Shown piece by piece: positions 16,699-24,714 of a stretch of 64,000 bases of DNA; position 1 is the first letter of the stretch; each line of letters starts with the position of its first letter. Where the stretch lies: contig JANWIP010000010.1 of NCBI GenBank assembly GCA_025449845.1, positions 1 to 64,000 on the forward strand. The letters are read 5' to 3'. A model generated the notes under the pieces. The model worked only from the letters and a program-made list of their open reading frames with translations. It searched no databases and was not told the DNA's origin. The stretch comes from Solirubrobacteraceae bacterium. GTDB taxonomy: Bacteria; Actinomycetota; Thermoleophilia; Solirubrobacterales; Solirubrobacteraceae. Both the position numbers and the translations under genes were made by a program.

Positions 16699-18407
16699 TG
16701 GCCACTTACGCACCCCCCATCCCGCAGATCGTCACCCACCGCGCGGAGTCCTCCAAGCCCCAGGGCTGGACGAGCTGGTTCACGACCACCGATCACAAGC
16801 GCATCGGCATCCTCTACATGGTCACCACCTTCGTCTTCTTCCTGCTGGGCGGGGTGGAGGCGCTGATGATGCGCCTGCAGTTGGGTGCCCCCAACAACAC
16901 GCTGGTCACCCCCCAGGTCTACAACCAGCTCTTCACGATGCACGGCACCACGATGGTCTTCCTCTTCGTCGTGCCGATGATGGCGGGCCTGGCCAACTAC
17001 TTCGTGCCCTTGATGATCGGCGCCCGCGACATGGCCTTCCCGCGCCTGAACGCCATGTCCTACTGGCTGCTGCTAGCCGGCGGCCTCGTGTTCTACGCCT
17101 CGGTCTTCTGGAACCCGCCGGAAGCGGGCTGGACCAGCTACGCGCCGCTGTCGAACTCCTACTTCTCACCGGGGGGCGGACAGGACGCTTGGATCTACCT
17201 CGTGCACCTCACGGGCCTCTCCTCGATCCTTGGGGCCATCAATCTGTACGCCACGATCGCCAACATGCGCGCGCCCGGTATGAGCTGGGGCCGGCTGCCG
17301 CTGTTCGTCTGGGCGATCCTCACTTACTCCGTGCTGATCATCTTCGCGATGCCCGTGATCGCGGGCGCGGTGACGATGCTGCTGACCGATCGGCACTTCG
17401 GCACGCACTTCTTCGACCCCGCCAACGGCGGCTCGGCGCTGTTGTGGCAGCACTTATTCTGGTTCTTTGGGCACCCCGAGGTCTACATCATGGTCCTGCC
17501 CGGCTTCGGCGTCGTCTCAGAGATCCTGCCCGTATTCGCGCGTAAGCCCATCTTTGGCTACAAGGCCATCGCGGCCTCCACCGTGGCGATCGCCTTCCTG
17601 GGCTTCTTGACATGGGCGCACCACATGTTCGCCACGCCGATCCCCGAGGCCATCCTCGTCTTCGTGATGCTCAGCTCGTTCCTGATCGCCGTGCCCACGG
17701 GCGTGAAGATCTTCAACTGGATCGCCACGCTGTGGCGCGGCACGGTCGAATTCAAGACGCCGCTGCTGTTCTGCGCAGGCTTCATCTCGCTGTTCATTAT
17801 CGGCGGCATCTCCGGCGTCTTCCTGGCCGTCTTCCCCGTCGACTGGCAGCTCAACGAAACCTATTTCGTCGTGGCTCACATCCATTTCGTGTTGATGGGT
17901 GGCGCCGTCTTCACGATCTTCGCTGCGATCTACTACTGGTTCCCCAAGATCACCGGGCGCATGCTCAGCGAGGGCATGGGCAAGGTTTCCTTCTGGCTCA
18001 TGTATTGGGGTTTCCTCATCACTTTCCTGATTCAGCACGTGATCGGTCTTGACGGCATGCCCCGGCGGGTGTACGAGTACGACAACGTGGGTCACCTCGC
18101 CCTCTACAACCAGATCTCCACCGTGGGCTCCTTCATTCTCGCCCTGGGCGTGCTCGTGACCGTCTTCAACGTCGCCCGCAGCGTCAAGAGCGGCGTCATA
18201 GCGGGCCCCGATCCGTGGAAGGCCAACACGCTTGAGTGGTTCACGAGCTCTCCCCCGCCGCCCAACAACTTCGACGTGGTCCCGCGTGTGCGCTCGGTTG
18301 AACCGATGAAGGACATCCGCCGCGAGGTGGAGCGGCGCTCAGCCGCGCCGGCTGCTGATCCCGGCGGGGCTACCGTGCCCGCAGGGGCCATGCAAGTAGG
18401 CGTCTGA
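16698..18407 (+). CDS. ctaD: Cytochrome c oxidase subunit I, A1 type
   Basis: A 569-residue heme-copper oxidase core with about twelve helices. The CuB/cross-linked Tyr region reads WQHLFWFFGHPEVYIMVLPG. The glutamate in GHPEVY marks the D-channel type A1, unlike the second copy in this cluster. WAHHMFATPIP contains the paired histidines, and the heme-ligand region is VVAHIHFVLMGGAVF. The C-terminal tail is long (about 60 residues) and rich in Ala/Pro. It is coupled to ctaB by a one-base overlap at its stop. Confidence 0.96.
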   Translation: MATYAPPIPQIVTHRAESSKPQGWTSWFTTTDHKRIGILYMVTTFVFFLLGGVEALMMRLQLGAPNNTLVTPQVYNQLFTMHGTTMVFLFVVPMMAGLANYFVPLMIGARDMAFPRLNAMSYWLLLAGGLVFYASVFWNPPEAGWTSYAPLSNSYFSPGGGQDAWIYLVHLTGLSSILGAINLYATIANMRAPGMSWGRLPLFVWAILTYSVLIIFAMPVIAGAVTMLLTDRHFGTHFFDPANGGSALLWQHLFWFFGHPEVYIMVLPGFGVVSEILPVFARKPIFGYKAIAASTVAIAFLGFLTWAHHMFATPIPEAILVFVMLSSFLIAVPTGVKIFNWIATLWRGTVEFKTPLLFCAGFISLFIIGGISGVFLAVFPVDWQLNETYFVVAHIHFVLMGGAVFTIFAAIYYWFPKITGRMLSEGMGKVSFWLMYWGFLITFLIQHVIGLDGMPRRVYEYDNVGHLALYNQISTVGSFILALGVLVTVFNVARSVKSGVIAGPDPWKANTLEWFTSSPPPPNNFDVVPRVRSVEPMKDIRREVERRSAAPAADPGGATVPAGAMQVGV

Positions 18408-19306
18408 TGAGCTCACAGACCCTGCATGCCAGCCTGCCCGTCGCCGGGCGCGCGCGGCGAGTGGTTGCCGACTACGTCGAGCTGACCAAGCCCAAGGTGC
18501 AGTCGCTGCTGCTGCTCACCACGATCACCGCCATGTACGTGGCCGGCGATCCCTCACCGCTGCTGGTGGCGCTCACCTGCCTGGGCGGCTATCTCTCAGC
18601 GGGCGGTGCCGGGGCCGTCAACCACTGGTTTGACCGTGACATCGACGCGCGCATGGCGCGCACCGCAAATCGTCCGATTCCCGCGGGGCGCATCTCCCCC
18701 CGCGCGGCGCTGACGTTTGGTTGTCTGCTCGCGGCTCTGTCGCTGTTGGAGCTGTCGCTGACGGTCAATCCGCTTGCGGCCGGCCTCTCCTTTGCCGGCT
18801 TCCTCGGCTACGTGTTCGTCTACACCTTTTGGCTCAAGCGCCGCACGCCGCAGAACATCGTCATCGGCGGCGCCGCTGGGGCCGTGCCGCCGCTGGTCGG
18901 CTGGGCAGCCGTGCGCGGCGACGTCGGTGGCTTGGCCGTGATCATGTTCTTCATCATCTTCTTCTGGACGCCCCCCCATTTCTGGGCGCTCTCGCTGCTG
19001 ATGAAGGAGGAGTACGGCAAGGTCGGCGTACCGATGCTGCCGGTCGTGCGCGGCGAGGCCGAGACGCGGCGGCAGATCCTGCTTTACACGGTTCTGCTGT
19101 ACGCGGTTACGCAGCTGCCTTTCTGTGCGGGCGGCCTCGGTGGGATCTACCTGGTCTCCTCGCTCCTACTGGGTATCGGTTTCATCGCTGGCGCCGTGCG
19201 GCTGTATCGGCGCGCGGATCGCCGCAGCGCGCTGCAGCTCTATCTCTTCTCCCTGGGCTACCTCGCGTTGCTGTTCTGCGCGATGGTCGCCGACGTCCAT
19301 CTATAA
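18407..19306 (+). CDS. ctaB: Protoheme IX farnesyltransferase
   Basis: A UbiA-family prenyltransferase of 299 residues making heme O from protoheme. The first aspartate-rich motif is NHWFDRDIDARMARTANR, and the second is modified. It has about nine hydrophobic helices, and the FFWTPPHFWALSLLM segment is the usual CtaB/CyoE signature. Location right after subunit I of the aa3 oxidase, with a one-base overlap, is the standard gene context in actinobacteria. Heme O/A would serve both oxidases in this cluster. Confidence 0.95.
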   Translation: MSSQTLHASLPVAGRARRVVADYVELTKPKVQSLLLLTTITAMYVAGDPSPLLVALTCLGGYLSAGGAGAVNHWFDRDIDARMARTANRPIPAGRISPRAALTFGCLLAALSLLELSLTVNPLAAGLSFAGFLGYVFVYTFWLKRRTPQNIVIGGAAGAVPPLVGWAAVRGDVGGLAVIMFFIIFFWTPPHFWALSLLMKEEYGKVGVPMLPVVRGEAETRRQILLYTVLLYAVTQLPFCAGGLGGIYLVSSLLLGIGFIAGAVRLYRRADRRSALQLYLFSLGYLALLFCAMVADVHL

Positions 19307-19321
19307 ACTTCTCCGCCAGCT

Positions 19322-19432
19322 ATGAATCGACGCCTAGCCCGTAAGAACATCCGCACCGGCCTGATCGTCGGCGGGATCTGCATGTTCATGTTCGGTCTCA
19401 CCTTCGTAGTGGCCGCCATCTACGTGTCATGA
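19322..19432 (+). CDS. Small membrane protein, Cox11-anchor-like
   Basis: A 36-residue protein, MNRRLARKNIRTGLIVGGIC and onward, consisting of a basic head followed by one membrane helix of about 20 residues. It looks like the N-terminal anchor of Cox11/CtaG (basic ARKN..RTG then hydrophobic stretch ending in VVAAIY) without the copper-binding domain, and also like the small cytochrome oxidase assembly proteins. Its TGA overlaps the ATG of the next gene (19429) by four bases. It starts 16 bases after ctaB. Part of the oxidase operon by position. The similarity is from reading by eye only. Confidence 0.6.
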   Translation: MNRRLARKNIRTGLIVGGICMFMFGLTFVVAAIYVS

Positions 19433-19650
19433 GCCCGCTCGATCCTCAGATCCCGCCGGTCGGCGAGGAGATCCATCTCCCGGGCCCAAGCCTTTTGCCG
19501 CTGCTCACCACCGTGGGCATCACGCTGGCGGTAGTTGGCATCACGCTCAGCCTGATTCTGGTGATCGCGGGCGTCGTGCTGACGGTCGTATGTGCCGCGC
19601 GCTGGATCGCCGACACGCGTCACGAGATCAACGAGCTTCCGCTGGACTAG
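19429..19650 (+). CDS. Small membrane protein in oxidase operon
   Basis: A 73-residue protein with a proline-rich start (MSPLDPQIPPVGEEIHLPGP) followed by a long hydrophobic stretch of about 35 residues, probably one or two helices, and a charged tail ADTRHEINELPLD. This size and shape fits actinobacterial cytochrome c oxidase subunit IV-like accessory proteins, but no firm family match is seen. Its ATG overlaps the stop of the 36-residue gene by four bases. Confidence 0.65.
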   Translation: MSPLDPQIPPVGEEIHLPGPSLLPLLTTVGITLAVVGITLSLILVIAGVVLTVVCAARWIADTRHEINELPLD

Positions 19651-19673
19651 GCGGGGGGCCTCTCGCTCCTCTG

Positions 19674-20084
19674 TCAGATCGTCGCGCTGGCCGGCACCGC
19701 GCAGAGCGCACCGTCATCAGTCCAGCAGCGCACGACATCGCGCACTGACAAGATGCCGGCTATCTCTCCGTGGTCGACGACGATCAGATGGCGGAAGCTG
19801 CCCTGCACCATCGCCGCTGCGGCCTCCTCAAGCGACCACTCCGGCGCGGCGTACACCACGTCGCTCGTGAGATGCTCGGCCACCAACTCCGTGTCGGGGT
19901 TCTGACCGGTCCCGAGCGACAGCAGGATGTCGCGCTCGGTGATGATCCCTGGGCCATTGCTGTCGGGATCGTTGACCACCGCCGCCCCCACCTGGCGCTC
20001 AGCCATCAGCTTGGCGGCCTCCCGCAGCGTGTGGCCGGGACCCACCGAAAGGACTGTCGGGCTCATTCCTTCATGCACCTGCAT
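19674..20084 (-). CDS. CBS domain pair protein
   Basis: A 136-residue protein made of two tandem CBS domains, which bind adenosyl ligands such as AMP or SAM and regulate partner proteins. The pattern is M-S-P-T-V-L, then ERQVGAAVVNDPDSNGPGII, a GIITERDIL turn, then the second copy ending GILSVRDVVRCW. ATG 20084 is preferred to the longer frame because AGGAG lies seven bases before it. It is encoded opposite the oxidase operons and separates the two. A role in sensing energy state is only a suggestion from position. Confidence 0.88.
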   Translation of the reverse strand: MQVHEGMSPTVLSVGPGHTLREAAKLMAERQVGAAVVNDPDSNGPGIITERDILLSLGTGQNPDTELVAEHLTSDVVYAAPEWSLEEAAAAMVQGSFRHLIVVDHGEIAGILSVRDVVRCWTDDGALCAVPASATI

Positions 20085-20179
20085 GTACCACTCCTTTCCT
20101 TGCAACGATTGTCTCAATGTAGTGCCATGAGGGGCGCGCGTCAAGAGGTCGGGTCAAGGCAATAGGATCACGCCCGCCA

Positions 20180-20968
20180 ATGAACGTGCATACCCCAGAC
20201 AGCGGCTCGTCAGACAGCAGGTCAGGGAGCAGGCGCTCGCTGATCTTCGCCGGCGTGGCCGCCGTGATCTCGATCGCGATCGGCGTTGTCCTGAGCTATG
20301 TCATCCACTGGTTTCCGGTGCAGGCGTCCACGCAGGCCAAGGAAACAGACACGCTCTACCACGTGCTAGTGATCGCCTCGATACCGATCTTCGTGCTGGT
20401 GGTGACGGTGATCCTCTACTCGGTGTGGCAGTTCCGCATGAAGCCCGGTGAGGAGCTCAAGGACGGCCCCCCGATTCACGGCAACACACGCCTTGAGGTG
20501 CTGTGGACCGCGATCCCAGCTGTGATCCTGCTGGGCCTCGTCTCCTACTCCTTCGTGGTGCTGAACAACAACGAAAAGAAGCCGGCGGGACCGGAGATCC
20601 AGATCAACGTCACCGGCCAGCAGTTCGAGTGGAGCTACGAATATCCGTCGTCGCTGACCGGCGGAGCGCCGCTGAAGAGCACCCAGCTCTACGTCCCCAT
20701 GAACGAGTCGGTCTACTTCAACATCAAGAGCGTCGATGTCATCCACGCCTTCTGGGTGCCGGCCTTCCGGCTGCAGATCGATGCGGTGCCAGGCATCACC
20801 ACCCACTGGCGCGCCACGCCCGATCGACTGGGCAGCTATCCGGTGGTGTGCAACCTGCTGTGCGGCGTCGGGCACTCGCTGATGCGCTCCGCCATCCACG
20901 TCGTCCCACAGGCACGCTTCCGCCAGTGGCTGGCACTTCAGGCAAACTCGGCGCCGGGACGGCAGTAA
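20180..20968 (+). CDS. Cytochrome c oxidase subunit II (second oxidase)
   Basis: A 262-residue second CuA-bearing subunit. After a hydrophilic start there are two helices (about 17-43 and 62-84). CuA residues are present: the motif in HAFWVPAFRLQIDAVPG and CNLLCGVGHSLM. It differs from the first copy by shorter loops and lacks its C-terminal helix-like tail. Its partner is the A2-type subunit I downstream, 83 bases away. No good ribosome binding site is seen before ATG 20180. Confidence 0.94.
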   Translation: MNVHTPDSGSSDSRSGSRRSLIFAGVAAVISIAIGVVLSYVIHWFPVQASTQAKETDTLYHVLVIASIPIFVLVVTVILYSVWQFRMKPGEELKDGPPIHGNTRLEVLWTAIPAVILLGLVSYSFVVLNNNEKKPAGPEIQINVTGQQFEWSYEYPSSLTGGAPLKSTQLYVPMNESVYFNIKSVDVIHAFWVPAFRLQIDAVPGITTHWRATPDRLGSYPVVCNLLCGVGHSLMRSAIHVVPQARFRQWLALQANSAPGRQ

Positions 20969-21051
20969 AGTGACTGAGCCGATGACAGCAGCGCCGCAAA
21001 CGCCCAGCATGAGGACATCTGGAGGGATGCCGTAGTGAAGGAAGAACACCG

Positions 21052-23028
21052 ATGATCGCCGCGAGCATCGCCAGGTTCCGTGGCCCCGGTTTTTACCGGG
21101 CTGCCTTGGGATTCGTGCTGGGGATCGCCTTCGCGGCCGCCATCACGTGGGTGATTCGCGCAGCTACAGGGCACCACACCTTCCCGCACTACCTCAAGGG
21201 CGAAGCCATCCTGGTGGTCTCGCTGATCGCTTCGCCACTGTTCTTCCTGGTCGGCCTCGGTGGCTTCGACTACTGGTTCGCGTGGGCCGCCGGCAAGCCC
21301 ACCCAGCCCGAGGACCACTCAAGCCACGGGGCGCACGGCTGGAAGGACTACTTCCGCATCAACACCGACCACAAGGTGATCGGCATCCAGTACACGGTCA
21401 CCTCTTTCTTCTTCCTGCTCGTGGGCGGCCTGCTGGCGATGCTGATGCGCATCGAGCTTGCGCAGCCGGGTGCGCAGTTCGTGGACGCCAACACCTATAA
21501 CGGCCTCTTCTCGGTGCACGCCTCGCTGCTGATCTTCCTGTTCATCATCCCGGTGTTCGCGGGGCTGGCCAACTACGTGCTGCCTTTGATGATCGGCGCG
21601 CCGGACATGGCTTTCCCGCGCCTGAATGCACTCTCCTATTGGCTGCTGCCAATCGCGGGCGTGATGATGCTCTCCAGCTTCCTCGCCCCCGGCGGAGCCT
21701 TCGCCGATGGTTGGACCGCCTACACGCCGCTATCTGTAGACGCGCCCGTCGGCCAGGACTTCTTCACGCTGGGGGTGCAGTTCGCAGGGGCCTCTTCGAT
21801 CATGACGGCGCTGAACTTCCTGGTGACGATCATCACCATGCGCGCGCCCGGCATGAGCTTCTTCCGCATGCCGCTGCTGGTGTGGGCCAACTTCGCTACC
21901 TCACTGCTGGTGGTGATCGCTACGCCGTTCGTCGCGGCCTCGCAGTTCTTCATCCTGCTCGACCGCGCCCTGGGCTTCAACTTCTTTAACTCCGGCAATG
22001 GCGGCGACGTGCTGATGTACCAGCACGTCTTCTGGTTCTACTCTCATCCGGCGGTCTACATCATGATGTTGCCCGGCTTCGGGATAGTCAGCGAAGTCAT
22101 CGCCGTCAAGTCGCGCAAGCCGATCTTCGGCTACCGCATGATGGCCTTCTCGCTGCTGGCGATCGTGATGCTGGGCTTCACGGTGTGGGCGCACCACATG
22201 TTCACCTCGGGCATGGCCATGTGGATCCGCATCCCGATGGCCGTTACCACGGCGATCATCGCGATCCCCACCGGCATCAAGATCTTCTCCTGGCTGGCCA
22301 CGCTATGGCGCGGGGTGCTGCACTTGGACACGCCGATGCTGTTCGCCCTGGGCTTCCTGACGACCTTCACGCTCGGCGGCATCAGCGGCGTGATGTTGGC
22401 GATGGTGCCCTTCGACATCCACGTCAGCGCCACCTACTTCATCGTGGCCCACATTCACTACGTGCTCTTCGGTGGCTCGCTGATGACGATCTTCGCGGGC
22501 GTCTACTACTGGTTCCCGAAGATGACCGGGCGCATGTACGACGAGCGCCTGGGCAAGTGGCACTTCTGGACCACCTTCGTGTTCTTCAACCTGACCTTCG
22601 GGCCGATGCACATCCTTGGCCTGCAGGGCATGCCCCGCCGTGTGGCGACCTACGCCGACCAGTTCGCCACGCTCAACCTGATCATCTCGATCTTCAGCTT
22701 TGCGCTGGGACTGAGCACGTTGATCTTCATCTACAACATGGTCACCAGCTGGCGTGGCGGGCCGCGCGCGTCGGCCAACCCATGGCGGGCGATGACGCTT
22801 GAGTGGCAGGTCTCCTCGCCGCCGCCGATCTTCAACTTCGATCGCGTGCCCACCGTCGTCGGCGGCCCCTATGAGTATGGGGTACCCGGGGCGGTGCATG
22901 GCATGTTCGCGCCGCCGCCTCTGCCGGCCACCGTCGGCGCGGGATCGGGCTCGGGCGGCGGCAGCAGCGGGGGCAGCGGGGGCAGCGGCACCGTCGGTGG
23001 CGGCGCGAATCCATTCGGCAATGAGTAA
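21052..23028 (+). CDS. Cytochrome c oxidase subunit I, A2 type, extended
   Basis: A 658-residue heme-copper oxidase subunit. The core shows YQHVFWFYSHPAVYIMMLPG, where the glutamate of the A1 type is replaced and a Tyr-Ser pair precedes His, the A2 hallmark for the D-channel. WAHHMFTSGM and the heme-ligand stretch IVAHIHYVLFGGS are present. There is an N-terminal extension of about 100 residues with two extra hydrophobic helices, and the C-terminus ends in a glycine/serine-rich tail of about 30 residues. About 90 residues longer than the first copy. Confidence 0.95.
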   Translation: MIAASIARFRGPGFYRAALGFVLGIAFAAAITWVIRAATGHHTFPHYLKGEAILVVSLIASPLFFLVGLGGFDYWFAWAAGKPTQPEDHSSHGAHGWKDYFRINTDHKVIGIQYTVTSFFFLLVGGLLAMLMRIELAQPGAQFVDANTYNGLFSVHASLLIFLFIIPVFAGLANYVLPLMIGAPDMAFPRLNALSYWLLPIAGVMMLSSFLAPGGAFADGWTAYTPLSVDAPVGQDFFTLGVQFAGASSIMTALNFLVTIITMRAPGMSFFRMPLLVWANFATSLLVVIATPFVAASQFFILLDRALGFNFFNSGNGGDVLMYQHVFWFYSHPAVYIMMLPGFGIVSEVIAVKSRKPIFGYRMMAFSLLAIVMLGFTVWAHHMFTSGMAMWIRIPMAVTTAIIAIPTGIKIFSWLATLWRGVLHLDTPMLFALGFLTTFTLGGISGVMLAMVPFDIHVSATYFIVAHIHYVLFGGSLMTIFAGVYYWFPKMTGRMYDERLGKWHFWTTFVFFNLTFGPMHILGLQGMPRRVATYADQFATLNLIISIFSFALGLSTLIFIYNMVTSWRGGPRASANPWRAMTLEWQVSSPPPIFNFDRVPTVVGGPYEYGVPGAVHGMFAPPPLPATVGAGSGSGGGSSGGSGGSGTVGGGANPFGNE

Positions 23029-23043
23029 AGGGGCATCGAGCCG

Positions 23044-23889
23044 ATGAGAGAAATTCTTGTTGTAGCCAACCGCACGCTCGGTGGAGCCAAGCTGTATGAC
23101 CGCGTGCGCGAGCTGGCCGCGAGCGAGGAGACTCGCTTTCGCCTGGTGGTGCCGCAGAGCAAGCCCACCGCCGGCCTTGTCATCTACGACGAAGCGGTGC
23201 GCGAATCGGCCCAGGTGCGCGTCGATCTGGCGATGTCGTTCGTGTCCGCCGAGGGCATCCAGGCCAGCGGCGAAGTGGGCGACCCCGATCCCTTCTCGGC
23301 CACCATGGACGCCATCGCCGAGCGCCGGCCCGATGAGGTGATCGTCTCCACACACCCCGCCTCGCAGTCCGGCTGGCTGCGGCGAGACCTGGTGGAGCGC
23401 ATCCAGAACGCCTCGGGTCTGCCGGTGGAGCACATCGTTACCGATATTGAGCAGGAGGGCCTACCTTTCGCGGTGACGCTGGTGGTGGCCAACAAGACAT
23501 CAAGCGGCGAGGAGCTGCTTGAGCATCTGCGCGCCAAGGCCGCGGGCGATGAGCGTCACCTGTTCATCGCCGTAGTGCCCCAGCACGACGGCAGTGGCAC
23601 GGCGCCCCGCGAGGCGCGTATGCGCCTTGCCTCGATGCTCGATCGTCTGCACTCAGCGGGCATCTTGAGCGCGGGGATAACCGGCGACCCCGACCCCTAC
23701 ACGGCCATCATGAATGCAATGGAGCTGTTCCGGGTGGACGATGTCGTCATCTCAACGCTCCCCGGCCAGCGCTCCGGCTGGTTGCGCGCCAACCTGATCG
23801 ATCGCGTCAAGAGCACCACATCAGTGCCCGTGGAACACGTCGAAGCGAACGCCCGGACAACCACAACCGCGGCCGCGGCCGCCAGCTAG
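23044..23889 (+). CDS. Duplicated UspA-like protein in oxidase operon
   Basis: A 281-residue soluble protein composed of two related halves. Half one starts ILVVANRTLGGAKLYDRV, carries a GDPDPFSATMDA loop, and ends VSTHPASQSGWLRRDLVERI and LPVEHIV. Half two starts VTLVVANKTSSGEELLEHL, has GDPDPYTAIMNA, and ends STLPGQRSGWLRANLIDRV and VPVEHV. Each resembles the alpha/beta universal-stress-protein fold, with the GDPDP/SGW(L)R pieces placed like a nucleotide-binding loop. It starts 15 bases after subunit I and is followed 14 bases later by subunit III, so it is likely an operon member. Role unknown. Confidence 0.75.
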   Translation: MREILVVANRTLGGAKLYDRVRELAASEETRFRLVVPQSKPTAGLVIYDEAVRESAQVRVDLAMSFVSAEGIQASGEVGDPDPFSATMDAIAERRPDEVIVSTHPASQSGWLRRDLVERIQNASGLPVEHIVTDIEQEGLPFAVTLVVANKTSSGEELLEHLRAKAAGDERHLFIAVVPQHDGSGTAPREARMRLASMLDRLHSAGILSAGITGDPDPYTAIMNAMELFRVDDVVISTLPGQRSGWLRANLIDRVKSTTSVPVEHVEANARTTTTAAAAAS

Positions 23890-23903
23890 GAGAAGAGAGC
23901 CGG

Positions 23904-24563
23904 ATGGAGGCAGCCAGCGTCACGCACGCAGCCGGGCGCGCCGCCCATGAGGGCGCACCCTCTGGGGCACAGGCAGGCGAGCACGGCGAGCACCACGGCC
24001 CGCCGCCGGCCAATCGCAGTTCGCGCGTCGAGCCTCAGCTGCTCGGGATGCTGCTTTTCATCATTTCCGAGGTGATGGTCTTCGGGGCCTTCTTCACGGC
24101 CTACTTCTTCATCCGCGTCGCTCAGGGCGACCCCTGGCCCGCCGTCGGCACGACGCTGCCGGTCGAGGTGGCCGGCGTCAACACGCTGATCCTGGTCTCC
24201 TCCTCCTTCACGTTGCACTGGGCCGAGGCCGCCATCAAGCGCGGCAACCACTTCGGCCTGAAGGCCGGCATGGTCGTCACCTTCCTCTTGGGGGCCACAT
24301 TCCTCTTCATCCAGATCAACGAGTACGCGAACATCGGCTTCGCCCCCCAGGACACCGCCCAGGCCACGATCTTCTACGGCCTCACCGGCCTGCACGGCGC
24401 GCACGTCACGATCGGCCTCATCCTGCTTTTGATCGTCTGCATACGCGCCTTCCGCGGGCACTACTCGCCCGAGGAGCACAAGGGCGTGGAGATACCTGGG
24501 ATCTACTGGCACTTCGTCGACATCATGTGGATCGTCGTTTACCTGACGGTCTACGTGATCTGA
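23904..24563 (+). CDS. ctaE: Cytochrome c oxidase subunit III
   Basis: A 219-residue membrane subunit of the cytochrome/heme-copper oxidase. After a glycine/histidine-rich head, the helices begin with LLGMLLFIISEVMVFGAFFT and include a conserved glutamate in the membrane, then LHGAHVTIGLILLLIV and a C-terminal YWHFVDIMWIVVYLTVYVI. It is short, with about five helices, as in many bacterial forms. It is the only subunit III in the cluster, and could serve one or both oxidases. AGGAG precedes its start. Confidence 0.93.
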   Translation: MEAASVTHAAGRAAHEGAPSGAQAGEHGEHHGPPPANRSSRVEPQLLGMLLFIISEVMVFGAFFTAYFFIRVAQGDPWPAVGTTLPVEVAGVNTLILVSSSFTLHWAEAAIKRGNHFGLKAGMVVTFLLGATFLFIQINEYANIGFAPQDTAQATIFYGLTGLHGAHVTIGLILLLIVCIRAFRGHYSPEEHKGVEIPGIYWHFVDIMWIVVYLTVYVI

Positions 24564-24590
24564 GGAAGGCCCCATGCAGAAGGCCACGTC

Positions 24591-24698
24591 GTGCTGAACC
24601 CCCTGCGCTCCGAGGGCGAGGCGTTTCAGCTACTGATCTACGTGCTAGCCGTCGCCATCGCGATCGTGGCGATCGTGCTGCTCGTGCGCGCCCTCTAA
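24591..24698 (+). CDS. Small membrane protein after ctaE
   Basis: A 35-residue protein starting with GTG 24591, read MLNPLRSEGEAFQLLIYVLA and ending in a continuous hydrophobic stretch to VLLVRAL. One membrane helix. It lies 27 bases after ctaE on the same strand. Small, single-helix oxidase accessory proteins (CcoQ/CtaF/subunit IV-like) are common at this position, but no family could be assigned. Confidence 0.55.
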   Translation: MLNPLRSEGEAFQLLIYVLAVAIAIVAIVLLVRAL

Positions 24699-24714
24699 CA
24701 GCGAGCACGCGACC

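Noticed and set aside
22303..23433. Minus-strand frame opposite the second oxidase subunit I and UspA-like gene
   Set aside because: Antisense shadow of two well-supported genes, with no ribosome site or domain.
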